Source: DASSLY01 sp035689185 (GTDB lineage Bacteria; Actinomycetota; Actinomycetes; Actinomycetales; Dermatophilaceae). Taken from it: DNA of 63,509 nucleotides. Below, piece after piece: positions 47,695-55,740 of the stretch; within the stretch, counting starts at the first letter, position 1; each line of letters opens with the position of its first letter. Where the stretch lies: contig DASSLY010000004.1 in the NCBI GenBank assembly GCA_035689185.1, positions 1 through 63,509 of the forward strand, read 5' to 3'. A program made the position numbers and the translations under genes. The notes below the pieces were generated by a model. It was not told the origin of the DNA. It saw only the letters and a program-made list of their open reading frames with translations, and searched no databases.

Positions 47695-48491
47695 TGAGCT
47701 TCGACTGGAGTGCCTTCCTGTGGTCGCTGCCGGTCACGCTGGCGGCGACGGCGCTGTTGATGGGCCTGACGTTCGGCTGGGCCCGGGCCGCCGGCCGCCA
47801 CTCGGTTGTCGACACCGTCTGGGGCCTGGGATTCGTCCTCGTCGCCGCCGTCGCGTATGCGGTGTCCGGCGCCGGAGCCGACCGTGCGCGCGCCACGGTC
47901 GTCGTGCTCCTCACCGCGCTCTGGGGGGTGCGCCTGGCGACTCACGTCGCCCTCCGTGCTCGTGGGCACGGCGAGGACCGCCGGTATGCCGAGCTGCTGG
48001 ACCAGGCGGGCGGTGACCGGACCGGGACCGCGCTGCGACGTATCTACCTGCCGCAGGGGGCGGTCATGTGGTTCGTCTCGCTGCCGGTGCAGGTGGCCAT
48101 GTTCCAGCCGGACGGGCTGTCGTGGCTCGCCTTCGTGGGCGTCGCCGTCTGGGCGGTGGGTGTGTTCTTCGAGGCGGTGGGGGACTGGCAGCTCGGCCGG
48201 TTCACGGCAGACCCGGCGAGCCAGGGCACGGTGCTGGACACCGGCCTGTGGCGGTACACCAGGCACCCGAACTACTTCGGCGACGCCTGTGTGTGGTGGG
48301 GTCTGTGGATCGTCGCCGGCAGCGCCTGGCCGGGGGTGCTGACCGTGCTGTCGCCCGTGCTGATGACCTGGCTGCTGGCCAAGGGCACCGGGAAACCGTT
48401 GCTGGAGAAAGACATCGGCTCGCGGCGACCCGGGTACCAGGACTACGTCGAGCGGACGAGCGGCTTTCTGCCTCGTCCACCCAAGAGGTGA
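47694..48491 (+). CDS. DUF1295 (steroid-5-alpha-reductase-like) membrane protein
   Basis: A 265-residue polytopic membrane protein. Several helices precede the family signature GLWRYTRHPNYFGDACVWWG, then LLEKDIGSRRPGYQDYVERT. DUF1295 belongs to the steroid 5-alpha-reductase/isoprenylcysteine methyltransferase superfamily, which binds NADPH or SAM at this region. Translationally coupled to the CFA-type methyltransferase. It might reduce a methylene-fatty acid intermediate to a methyl branch (inference only). Confidence 0.88.
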   Translation: MSFDWSAFLWSLPVTLAATALLMGLTFGWARAAGRHSVVDTVWGLGFVLVAAVAYAVSGAGADRARATVVVLLTALWGVRLATHVALRARGHGEDRRYAELLDQAGGDRTGTALRRIYLPQGAVMWFVSLPVQVAMFQPDGLSWLAFVGVAVWAVGVFFEAVGDWQLGRFTADPASQGTVLDTGLWRYTRHPNYFGDACVWWGLWIVAGSAWPGVLTVLSPVLMTWLLAKGTGKPLLEKDIGSRRPGYQDYVERTSGFLPRPPKR

Positions 48492-48510
48492 CGACGTGTC
48501 CCGCAGACGC

Positions 48511-49146
48511 CTAGAAGATGCTTTCCGGCAGGTGCTCGCGCGCCCACAACGCCGCGCTGGTGCGGTCGCCCACTCCGATGGCCCGGAAGATGTTGGTCAC
48601 GTGCACCTTCACCGTCCTCTCGCTGATGCCCAGGGCGCGCGCCACCTGCTTGTTCGCCAGGCCTTGCGCGACCAGCCGCAGCACCTGTAGCTCGCGCGCG
48701 CTCAGCACCTGCGCCGGCCCGGCGCCGGCCGAGGGGAGCAGCGACCGCGCGACCCGCGGGTCGAGCGGAGCTCCGCCGGCAGCAGCGGAGCGGACCGCGG
48801 CGACGACGTCGCGCGGGTCGCAGTCCTTGAGCAGGTACCCCACCGCGCCGGCCTGCAGCGCCTGGGCCACCCGGGGCTGGTCGGCGAACGAGGTGAGCAC
48901 GATGACGGCGATGCCGGGATGGGCGGACACCAGCTCACGCGTCGCCTCCACACCGTCCAGCACCGGCATCGACAGGTCCATCAGCACCACGTCCAGCGGG
49001 TCGGTCATGCCCGCAGCCAGATCCACCGCCTCGCGCCCGTTGGAAGCTTCCCCCACGACATCGACGTCGTCGGTCCCGGACAGGAGCGACACCAGGCCCC
49101 CGCGGACCAGCGGATGGTCGTCGACGACCAGGACGGTGACGCTCAC
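48511..49146 (-). CDS. NarL/LuxR family response regulator
   Basis: A 211-residue regulator. Receiver: acidic pair in VLVVDDHPLVRGG, phospho-Asp in VVLMDLSMPVLDG, Lys in GYLLKDCDPRD. The LuxR-type helix-turn-helix is complete: LSARELQVLRLVAQGLANKQ and ISERTVKVHVTNIFRAIG. It overlaps the upstream kinase gene by 4 bp and ends the three-gene operon that begins at 51172. Confidence 0.94.
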   Translation of the reverse strand: MSVTVLVVDDHPLVRGGLVSLLSGTDDVDVVGEASNGREAVDLAAGMTDPLDVVLMDLSMPVLDGVEATRELVSAHPGIAVIVLTSFADQPRVAQALQAGAVGYLLKDCDPRDVVAAVRSAAAGGAPLDPRVARSLLPSAGAGPAQVLSARELQVLRLVAQGLANKQVARALGISERTVKVHVTNIFRAIGVGDRTSAALWAREHLPESIF

Positions 49147-50585
49147 GGCGTCGGCAACCGCAACCGCCAGACGGTGCCCTCGCCCGGGGAGGTCCGCACG
49201 GCGAGCTCGCCGTCCTCGGCCCGCACCAGGTCACGCATGACCTGCAGTCCGAAGTGGCCGCGCTCGGGCGCGGACAGCACGGCCTGTGCGTCGAAACCCA
49301 CGCCGTCGTCGGCGATGGTGAGCTCGCAACCGCTGTCGTCCCGGCGCACCTTCACCGACACCGACGTGGCCCGGGAATGGCGGGACACGTTGCGCAGGCA
49401 TTCCTGGGTGACCCGGAAGAGCAGCCGGTCACCGGACTCCGACAGCCCGGTCTGGCGGTCGGGCGGCATGGCGATGTCCACGACCACGTCGCGCGTGCGC
49501 AGGGCGGCGGCCAGGTTCTCCAGGGCGTCGCCGATGCCAGCTGCGGACATGCTCGGCGGGTAGATGTCCACCAGCAGCGAGCGCAGCCCGGCGATGCTGG
49601 TGCGCACCGTGCCGGCGGCGGCGTCCAGGTCGCGGGCCAGGCGGGGCTGTCCCGCCGCCGCGGCCCGACTCGCCGCGCCGCTGACGGCGAACGAGGTCGC
49701 CGCGAGGTCCTGGACGACTCCGTCGTGCAGCGTTCCGGCGATGCGCTCGCGTTCCTCCGTGGAGGCGTCCACGGCTCGTTGCAACAGGTGCTCGCGGGCG
49801 GCCTGCGACTGCTTGAGCCGCCGCAACAGCCGCCACAGGATGGGGGCGAGCAGCAGGAGCAGGATGAGCAGGCTGCTCAGCATGATGCCGATGAAGCCGC
49901 GCCACAGCTGGCTGGCCCGGGCCGAGACCGGTCCGTATGGCGCGTAGGTCTCGAAGAGCAGGGTCTGGCCGCCGGGCGTCCACACTGGTCGGTAGACCTC
50001 CAGCAGCCGGCCCTGCCCCCGCTCGAACTGGTTCTCCTCCTCGCCGAGGTCGGAGACCTCCGCCTGCAGCGACGGGTCGCGCAGCGCCTGCTGCTCCCTG
50101 TCGTTCAGATGGAACTGCTGGCCGACCAGCCGCCGCTCGTCGGAGTAGAGCACCTTGCCCTGGGGGGACCAGATCTTCACCCGGACGCTGGCACGTCCGA
50201 GCACGTGCTGGCGCACAGCGCTGTCGACCGCCGCCACCGCGGCTGGGTCGCCGGTGACAAGCCCGTCCGACAGCGTCGGCTGCACCACGGCCTCGGCCAT
50301 CAGGTCGGCCGCCTGCGCGGCGTCGTTGACCGCCTGCCGCTCGGCCAGCCGCTGGGAGGCCCAGGAGCCGGCGAACGCCACGAGCAGCAGGACGACGAAG
50401 GCGGCAGTGGCGAGCTGCAGCAGCACGTCCCGCGGCTTGATCTCCGCTGCGGGGCGCGGTCCCTTGGTCGATTCCGGCCGGGTAAGCCTGAGCCATCCGC
50501 CGCGTCCGGTCGCCCCGCCGGCCGCGGCGCCGGGTTCGCCTGATCCGAGGAGGAGGTCTCGCAGACCGGGACCGGTGCCGGTCAC
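49143..50585 (-). CDS. NarL-type sensor histidine kinase
   Basis: A 480-residue kinase. Two membrane helices (LLQLATAAFVVLLLVAFAGS and GFIGIMLSSLLILLLLLAPI) enclose an extracytoplasmic sensor of about 150 residues. The HisKA_3 dimerisation domain has the phospho-His in EERERIAGTLHDGVVQDLAA, and the ATPase shows VTQECLRNVSRHSRA and IADDGVGFD. GTG 50585 overlaps the stop of the upstream Ser/Gly-rich gene (GTGA). That coupling suggests the exported protein takes part in sensing. Confidence 0.93.
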   Translation of the reverse strand: MTGTGPGLRDLLLGSGEPGAAAGGATGRGGWLRLTRPESTKGPRPAAEIKPRDVLLQLATAAFVVLLLVAFAGSWASQRLAERQAVNDAAQAADLMAEAVVQPTLSDGLVTGDPAAVAAVDSAVRQHVLGRASVRVKIWSPQGKVLYSDERRLVGQQFHLNDREQQALRDPSLQAEVSDLGEEENQFERGQGRLLEVYRPVWTPGGQTLLFETYAPYGPVSARASQLWRGFIGIMLSSLLILLLLLAPILWRLLRRLKQSQAAREHLLQRAVDASTEERERIAGTLHDGVVQDLAATSFAVSGAASRAAAAGQPRLARDLDAAAGTVRTSIAGLRSLLVDIYPPSMSAAGIGDALENLAAALRTRDVVVDIAMPPDRQTGLSESGDRLLFRVTQECLRNVSRHSRATSVSVKVRRDDSGCELTIADDGVGFDAQAVLSAPERGHFGLQVMRDLVRAEDGELAVRTSPGEGTVWRLRLPTP

Positions 50586-51172
50586 TTGTGTCCGGAGTCC
50601 TCGTCGGAGCCACCCGAGCCCGAACCGCCCGAGCCCGAACCGCCCGAGCCGCCCGCGTCCTCGGAACCACCGGACCCGCCTGAACCACCGGACCCACCGG
50701 ACCCGCCCGTGTCATCGGAACCGCCAGTGCCGGACGTCCGGTCTTCGGTGCGAGCAGGCGTGCGGTCCTCCGAGCCGCCTGAAGTCCCGCTGCCGGTGCG
50801 AGCAGGCTTGCGGTCCTCCGGGCCGCCGGAGGTCCCGCTGCCGGTGCGGGCAGGCGTCGGGTCGTCGGCGCTGCCGTGGCCGGAGTTGCCGGTGCCGCGG
50901 GAGCCCTTCTCCGCTGCATCACGACCGGTCGTGCCTGCCGTCACCGCATCGTCGGCGCCGTGGCCCCCCACGTGCGTGGTGGCCGTCGGGGTCGGTTCCG
51001 CCGTCCGGCTCGGCTGGGGTGGCGTGTCGATCTCGGAGGTTCGCGCGGCAGAGACGTAGGCCGGGGCGCGCACCGGCACCGACTGGGAGAACGACTGGTT
51101 CCCCACCAGGCCGACGACGGCCGGCACCACGGCCGTGATGCCGGCGGCGGCACCGATCAGGAAGCGCTTCAT
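50582..51172 (-). CDS. Exported Ser/Gly-rich low-complexity protein
   Basis: A 196-residue protein with an N-terminal hydrophobic segment (MKRFLIGAAAGITAVVPAVV, then GLVGNQSFSQ) acting as signal peptide or anchor. The rest is low-complexity: Thr/Pro/Ala-rich, then two imperfect copies of PARTGSGTSGG-type repeats, then Gly-Gly-Ser tandem repeats ending EDSGHK. Such composition suggests a flexible surface or periplasmic linker with no fold. First gene of the operon with the kinase and regulator. Confidence 0.7.
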   Translation of the reverse strand: MKRFLIGAAAGITAVVPAVVGLVGNQSFSQSVPVRAPAYVSAARTSEIDTPPQPSRTAEPTPTATTHVGGHGADDAVTAGTTGRDAAEKGSRGTGNSGHGSADDPTPARTGSGTSGGPEDRKPARTGSGTSGGSEDRTPARTEDRTSGTGGSDDTGGSGGSGGSGGSGGSEDAGGSGGSGSGGSGSGGSDEDSGHK

Positions 51173-51276
51173 GGACGATTCTTCCGAAGGAGAGACCACT
51201 GGGCCGACACGTTGCCGAACCTGCTCCACAGTCCACCTCCTCCACCGGCCATCGCTATCAGACCTTGGCACTACGA

Positions 51277-51314
51277 CTGTTACCTCCCGGTCGCTCCCGA
51301 CTGGGAGGTAACAG
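51277..51314. promoter_or_regulatory. 12-bp inverted repeat upstream of the two-component operon
   Basis: CTGTTACCTCCC at 51277-51288 pairs without mismatch with GGGAGGTAACAG at 51303-51314 across 14 bp. It lies about 105 bp upstream of the Ser/Gly-rich gene start. It could be an operator for the NarL-type regulator or a terminator-like hairpin. Confidence 0.55.
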
Positions 51315-51470
51315 GGCCGACGCCGAGCAACGAGCCCGCAACTGGTCAGGCTCAGGCGCCGGGGTCCAATGGCACCCCGGGTGCCTGTACGGGACCAGGA
51401 TGACACTGCCACGAGGGCGGCACCGCGGTTCTCGCGATATCCACCCCATTCTGCGGACAGATCTCCCAGC

Positions 51471-51500
51471 GACCAACTCCGACCAACTCCGACCAACTCC
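51471..51500 (+). repeat. 10-bp tandem repeat (three copies)
   Basis: GACCAACTCC is repeated three times perfectly in non-coding DNA. Confidence 0.85.
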
Positions 51501-51701
51501 CGACCTCGGCGACCGCACCGCAGTGGTTGCTCCAGCAAGGGAATCGGCGAACTCGGCGGCCACTGCTGCGAACCGGTGCACCTGTTCGGGTCCGGCCGGG
51601 TCGGGCAAGGCCCCGCGTGCGGCGGCGGCCGCGCCAGCGGGCCACCAGTCGGTGAGCGAACCGCCGGGTCACCCCGGGGCGGGGACGCGGGCGGCCGATC
51701 C

Positions 51702-53132
51702 TCACACGCCGTGTTCGACCGGGAGGACGCCGCGGGCCACCGCCTTGACCAGTCCGGCGTGGTCGGCCTCGGTCTGGTCGGCGTAGGCGCGGGCGAACCG
51801 GCACAGCGCCACGTCGACCCGGTCGGACAGCCCGACGTAACCGGCGATCATGGAGGCGCCGCTGGTGCGGGCATGCGCCTTGGCGAGCAGCGTCCCCACC
51901 ACCCCCGCGTAGTCGGTCAGCGCCGCCGCGTCGATGGCGTCCACCGCCACGGCGCCCTTCATGTTGCGGAATTGGCGCACGTAGTACTGCTGCCCGTCGA
52001 CCGTTGTCCAGCCGAGCAACGGGTCGCTGACCGTCTGCAGGGCCTGCTGGTACTCCACCACTCGCTGGCCCTGGTGGGCGTGCCAGGCCAGGTCGCCGTG
52101 CACGTACCTGGCCAGCACCGACCGCCGCGCCTGCTTCAGCTGCAGGAACACCACGTCGTCGGGGCTGCTTCCCTCCAAGAGGACGACGTAGGCCCGCAGC
52201 CCGACGCTGCCGACCCCGACCACCTTGTGCGCGACGTCGTCAATGGTGTAGCCCCCCACCGCCCGGCGCCAGTGCGGGGCCAGTGTCTGCAGGTACTCGT
52301 CCAGCGCCGCGGCCAGCTGGTCGGTCTCCGGCTCGTCCAGCCGGGTGATGAGCGGGGGCTCCTCCACGATCCGCCGCCGCCCCCCGATCGTGCTGGTGAA
52401 CCGCGGCAACGCGCGGTCGCTGGTCCGCTGCCGCGCGCGGTTCGCGGCGCGCTCGATCTCGGCACGCAGGCTCGGCTGGGTCGCCGACTCCTTGAGCCGG
52501 TCCACATCCACCCGCTGGTAGGAGCGAGACAGCAGCGGCTCGGATGCCAGCCGGGTCACCTCGCTGCGGTATGCCGCGACGCAGTTCGCGGTCGCAGCCC
52601 GGCAGTTGTCCTCGCTGTGGCCGTTGCCCCGCCCGGCCACCCAGATGCTCGCGACCAGCCGCCGCAGGTCCCACTCCCAACGTCCCGGGTGGGCCTCGTC
52701 GAAGTCGTTGAGGTCGATCACCAGGTCCCGCTCGGGCGAGGCGTAGAAGCCGAAGTTGCCCAGGTGAGCGTCCCCGCAGATGACCGGGGTGATCCCGGTG
52801 GACGGCAGGTGGGCGACGTCCGCGGCCATGACCACGGCCGTGCCGCGCAAGAAGCCGTACGGGGAGGCGACCATCCGGCCGACCCGCACCGGGATCAACG
52901 CGTCCACCCGGCCCTCGTGCGACTCCAGGATCAGCTGCACCGGGTCTGGCCTGCCGGGGAACGGCTCCCAGTCACCCAGCGCGGAGCGAGGCACCGACTG
53001 GCGCAGACCGCGCCCCAGCCGGAGCCGTTCCTCCCGCGGCATGGGGCGGCGCCGAAGCGACTGGTACTGCTCGCTGTCCGCGTCGGCAAGGACGACGTGG
53101 ACGCCGGCTTGGCGGCGGGGCTGGACCGTCAC
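51702..53132 (-). CDS. DUF2252 family protein
   Basis: A 476-residue protein of the DUF2252 family, distantly kinase-like. Characteristic blocks are RVGRMVASPYGFLRGTAVVM, PVICGDAHLGNFGFYASPER, LVIDLNDFDEAHPGRWEWDL and the C-terminal DLAWHAHQGQRVVEYQQALQ. The GDAHLGNFG and DLNDFDEA motifs mirror the catalytic HxDxxxxN and DFD motifs of aminoglycoside-phosphotransferase-type kinases; activity is unproven. GTG 53132 is supported by TAACGT exactly 7 nt upstream. Confidence 0.9.
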   Translation of the reverse strand: MTVQPRRQAGVHVVLADADSEQYQSLRRRPMPREERLRLGRGLRQSVPRSALGDWEPFPGRPDPVQLILESHEGRVDALIPVRVGRMVASPYGFLRGTAVVMAADVAHLPSTGITPVICGDAHLGNFGFYASPERDLVIDLNDFDEAHPGRWEWDLRRLVASIWVAGRGNGHSEDNCRAATANCVAAYRSEVTRLASEPLLSRSYQRVDVDRLKESATQPSLRAEIERAANRARQRTSDRALPRFTSTIGGRRRIVEEPPLITRLDEPETDQLAAALDEYLQTLAPHWRRAVGGYTIDDVAHKVVGVGSVGLRAYVVLLEGSSPDDVVFLQLKQARRSVLARYVHGDLAWHAHQGQRVVEYQQALQTVSDPLLGWTTVDGQQYYVRQFRNMKGAVAVDAIDAAALTDYAGVVGTLLAKAHARTSGASMIAGYVGLSDRVDVALCRFARAYADQTEADHAGLVKAVARGVLPVEHGV

Positions 53133-53139
53133 GCACGCG

Positions 53140-53145
53140 ACGTTA
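53140..53145 (-). promoter_or_regulatory. -10 element of the DUF2252 gene
   Basis: TAACGT (minus strand) 7 nt before the GTG start. Confidence 0.5.
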
Positions 53146-53181
53146 CCCTCCTCGTCCGCCCCGGTCTCGGCGCACTCTGGC

Positions 53182-54588
53182 TCAGCGCACCGTGATCGCG
53201 CCGGGAGCGACCAGGAGGTGGTACCCGGCAGCGGCGAGCGCAGCCCGGCCCTCGGCGCGGCCGACCCCGACGGCGCGCAGGAACTCCTCGGTGTTGGCCA
53301 CCACCCTCGCCTCGAACCGCAAACGCATCCCAGGCTTGATCGTCAGGCGCGACTCGCGCGAGCCGGCAAGCTGCACCCATACCCGGGCGTCTGCACGCCC
53401 CAGCCAAAAACCCTCGTCCGCTGGTACCGACAGCACCGTTGCTCCGTCGGCCCGGACGGTGGTACCGACCAATGCGGCGAGCCGCGAGCGTTCGGCGAAG
53501 ACGCGCGCGTTGCTGGCGGTACGCAGGTCCGGCACGGCCGCCACGGCCGACGGCGCCGCGGAGACCACGGTCGGGGTGATCCTCGTCGGAGCCGGGGTGG
53601 GGGTCGAGCCGCTCGCGGGCGCCGGCGAGTTGCCGGCGCTGAGGACCACCGCGGTGACCAGCCCGGCTACCCCGGCGGCGGCGGCCCCTGCACTGGCGGC
53701 CGCGTGCCCGCGGACCCAGCCCTCCACTCGGCCGTGCATCGCGCCCAGCGGCACCCACGGCAACAGTCCGGCGAGCGCGCGTTCCCGGCGCAGCAATGCC
53801 GGCGCGACCTCGGCGCAGGTGGGGCAGCCGGCCAGGTGGTCGCCGGCCTGCAGCGCCTGCTGGCGACGCCGGTCACCTGCGGACAGGGCCATCAACACCG
53901 GGCGACACTGTGCGGTCGGCAAGGTCAGCCGCCGCAGCGCGAGCAGGTAGTCCACCCGCAGCTTGGCCCGGGTCCGGGTCAGCTGGGAGGCAAGCACCCC
54001 CGGCGCGACCGCGCGCCTGGCGGACAGGTCGGCCAGCGAGCGCTCGTGCAGGTCGTGCTGCACGAGCAGGCCGAGCTGGGTGGGAGTCAGTTGCGTAAGG
54101 GCGGCCGCCAGCGCCGTGCGGGACTCCGCCGTGACGGCCGCGTTCTCGGGAAGGTCCGGCGAGCGCAACTCGAGCAGCTGCGGCTGGTGCCGCCGGGCCG
54201 TCTGCACCTCCCGGGCGTGCTCGTAGACCAGGTTGCGGGCCACGGTGAACGCGTAGGCGCTCAACGTCTCGACTTCGAGCCGGCGCCGAGCCTGCACCAT
54301 CCGCAGCAACGTCTCCTGGACGATGTCGTCGGTGAGGTGGGGCTCCCGGACGCGTGCGGCCACGAACCGGCGCAGTGGGGCCTGAAGCTGAAGCAAAGCG
54401 TCGACGTCAGGGTCGACTTCCTGGTGGTCGACTTCCCGGTCTATTCGCTGGTCGTCTTCCTGGTCCACTTCCTGGTCGACTTCCTGCCCGTCTCGCTGGT
54501 CGACTTCCTGGTCGTCTCGCTGGTCGACTCTGGTGCGGTCCGGCTGCTCGAGCCAGGCATCGGCACGTCGAGACAGCTCGTCACGCAT
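53182..54588 (-). CDS. Sigma factor fused to zinc-finger, membrane helix and outer domain
   Basis: A 468-residue single-chain protein. N-terminal residues 20-60 are an acidic repeat built from DQEVDQ-like units. Sigma region 2 follows (LQAPLRRFVAARVREPHLTD, IVQETLLRMVQARRRLEVET, AYAFTVARNLVYEHA), then region 4 (LTPTQLGLLVQHDLHERSLA). Next comes HLAGCPTCAEVAPALL (HxxxCxxC, the anti-sigma zinc motif). One membrane helix (ASAGAAAAGVAGLVTAVVLS) is followed by a Pro/Thr linker and an extracytoplasmic domain of about 130 residues. This looks like an ECF sigma, zinc-type anti-sigma and sensor in one polypeptide. ATG 54588 follows GGAGAGGA. Confidence 0.82.
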   Translation of the reverse strand: MRDELSRRADAWLEQPDRTRVDQRDDQEVDQRDGQEVDQEVDQEDDQRIDREVDHQEVDPDVDALLQLQAPLRRFVAARVREPHLTDDIVQETLLRMVQARRRLEVETLSAYAFTVARNLVYEHAREVQTARRHQPQLLELRSPDLPENAAVTAESRTALAAALTQLTPTQLGLLVQHDLHERSLADLSARRAVAPGVLASQLTRTRAKLRVDYLLALRRLTLPTAQCRPVLMALSAGDRRRQQALQAGDHLAGCPTCAEVAPALLRRERALAGLLPWVPLGAMHGRVEGWVRGHAAASAGAAAAGVAGLVTAVVLSAGNSPAPASGSTPTPAPTRITPTVVSAAPSAVAAVPDLRTASNARVFAERSRLAALVGTTVRADGATVLSVPADEGFWLGRADARVWVQLAGSRESRLTIKPGMRLRFEARVVANTEEFLRAVGVGRAEGRAALAAAGYHLLVAPGAITVR

Positions 54589-54871
54589 TCCTCTCCCCGC
54601 GATCTGGCGCAGCCGGTCATCGGCTCTGGGCGCAACCGGTCATCGGCAAGGCCCCGTCGGGCCCCGCCCCCAAGGCTACGCGGCAGTGGACGGGGCTGGT
54701 CACCACACCTGTGAGGAGGTTGTGACCCAGGTCACCCTCTGGGCGGCGTGATGGTGAGGGCCGGACCGCATCGTCATTTCGGTGCTGGAACCGCAACCGC
54801 GGAGCCAGCCACGGCCGGCGCCACAGCCGGCCGGCCGACATACATCGTGGAGACCTCACGAGAGGAAGCCT

Positions 54872-55705
54872 GTGAAAGACGCACTGACCAGCGCACTGAC
54901 CACCATCGCGACGTTCGTCCCGAAACTGGTCCTGTTCCTGGTGATCCTGCTCGTCGGGATCGTCGTGGCGAGGATCCTGCGCCGGGCCGTCAACGCCCTC
55001 TTGGAGCGGGTCGGCTTCGACCGGGCGGTCGAGCGAGGTGGCATCGGCCGAGCCCTGGAGCGCAGCAAGTTCGACGCCAGCGACATCCTGGCCCGGCTCG
55101 TCTACTACGCGGTCCTGCTGTTCACGCTGCAACTGGCCTTCAGCGCGTTCGGGCCCAACCCCATCAGCGCGCTGCTGACCTCCATCATCGCGTTCCTGCC
55201 GCAGGCGTTCGTCGCCATCATCATCGTCGTGGTGGCAGCCGCGGTGGCGGCGGCGGCCAAGACGCTGATCGAGGGCACGCTCGGCGGCCTGTCCTCTGGC
55301 AAGACGCTGGCCAACATCGCCGCCGCCTTCATCGTCGGCCTGGGCGTCATCGCCGCGCTGAACCAGGTCGGGATCGCCACGACCGTCACCACCCCGATCC
55401 TCGTCGCCGTGCTGGCCACCATCGCCGGTGTTCTGATCGTCGGCGTGGGAGGAGGGCTGATCAAGCCGATGCAGGGGCGGTGGGAGTCGATCCTGGCCAA
55501 GGCCGAGGAGGAGGCGCCGAAGGTCAAGCGGGAGGCCGAGAACGCCCCCAGCATCACCGCGCAGGCCAAAGCCGCCAAGGACAAGGCCCAGCAGGCGTAT
55601 GCCGCCTCGGACCCGTCGAGTTCCTCCGGCGACGCCCGCCGCAGCGAGGTCTACGACCAGGGCGCGACCGCCACCGAGTGGGCCGGCCGCCCCAGCAACC
55701 TCTGA
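54872..55705 (+). CDS. TM-helix repeat protein, mechanosensitive-channel-like
   Basis: A 277-residue membrane protein with about four to five helices (LVLFLVILLVGIVVARIL, LLTSIIAFLPQAFVAIIIVV, AAFIVGLGVIAALNQVGIA, TPILVAVLATIAGVLIVGVG). The helix-Gly-rich repeats match the conserved TM-helix (CmpX-type) family related to small mechanosensitive channels, but without the full MscS beta domain. A charged Ala/Lys/Glu-rich cytoplasmic tail closes the protein. GTG 54872 follows GAGAGGAAG. It is followed 35 bp later by the PRC-barrel/DUF2382 gene. Confidence 0.82.
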   Translation: MKDALTSALTTIATFVPKLVLFLVILLVGIVVARILRRAVNALLERVGFDRAVERGGIGRALERSKFDASDILARLVYYAVLLFTLQLAFSAFGPNPISALLTSIIAFLPQAFVAIIIVVVAAAVAAAAKTLIEGTLGGLSSGKTLANIAAAFIVGLGVIAALNQVGIATTVTTPILVAVLATIAGVLIVGVGGGLIKPMQGRWESILAKAEEEAPKVKREAENAPSITAQAKAAKDKAQQAYAASDPSSSSGDARRSEVYDQGATATEWAGRPSNL

Positions 55706-55740
55706 AACGCACCACCTGACCGTCACAGAAGGGGAACACA

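Larger units (their letters stand above)
51173..51701. other. Promoter region of the Ser/Gly-HK-RR operon and DUF2252 downstream flank
   Basis: No protein gene is convincing in these 530 bp. The segment carries the 12-bp inverted repeat at 51277-51314 and a 10-bp triple repeat at 51471-51500, described separately. Confidence 0.5.
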
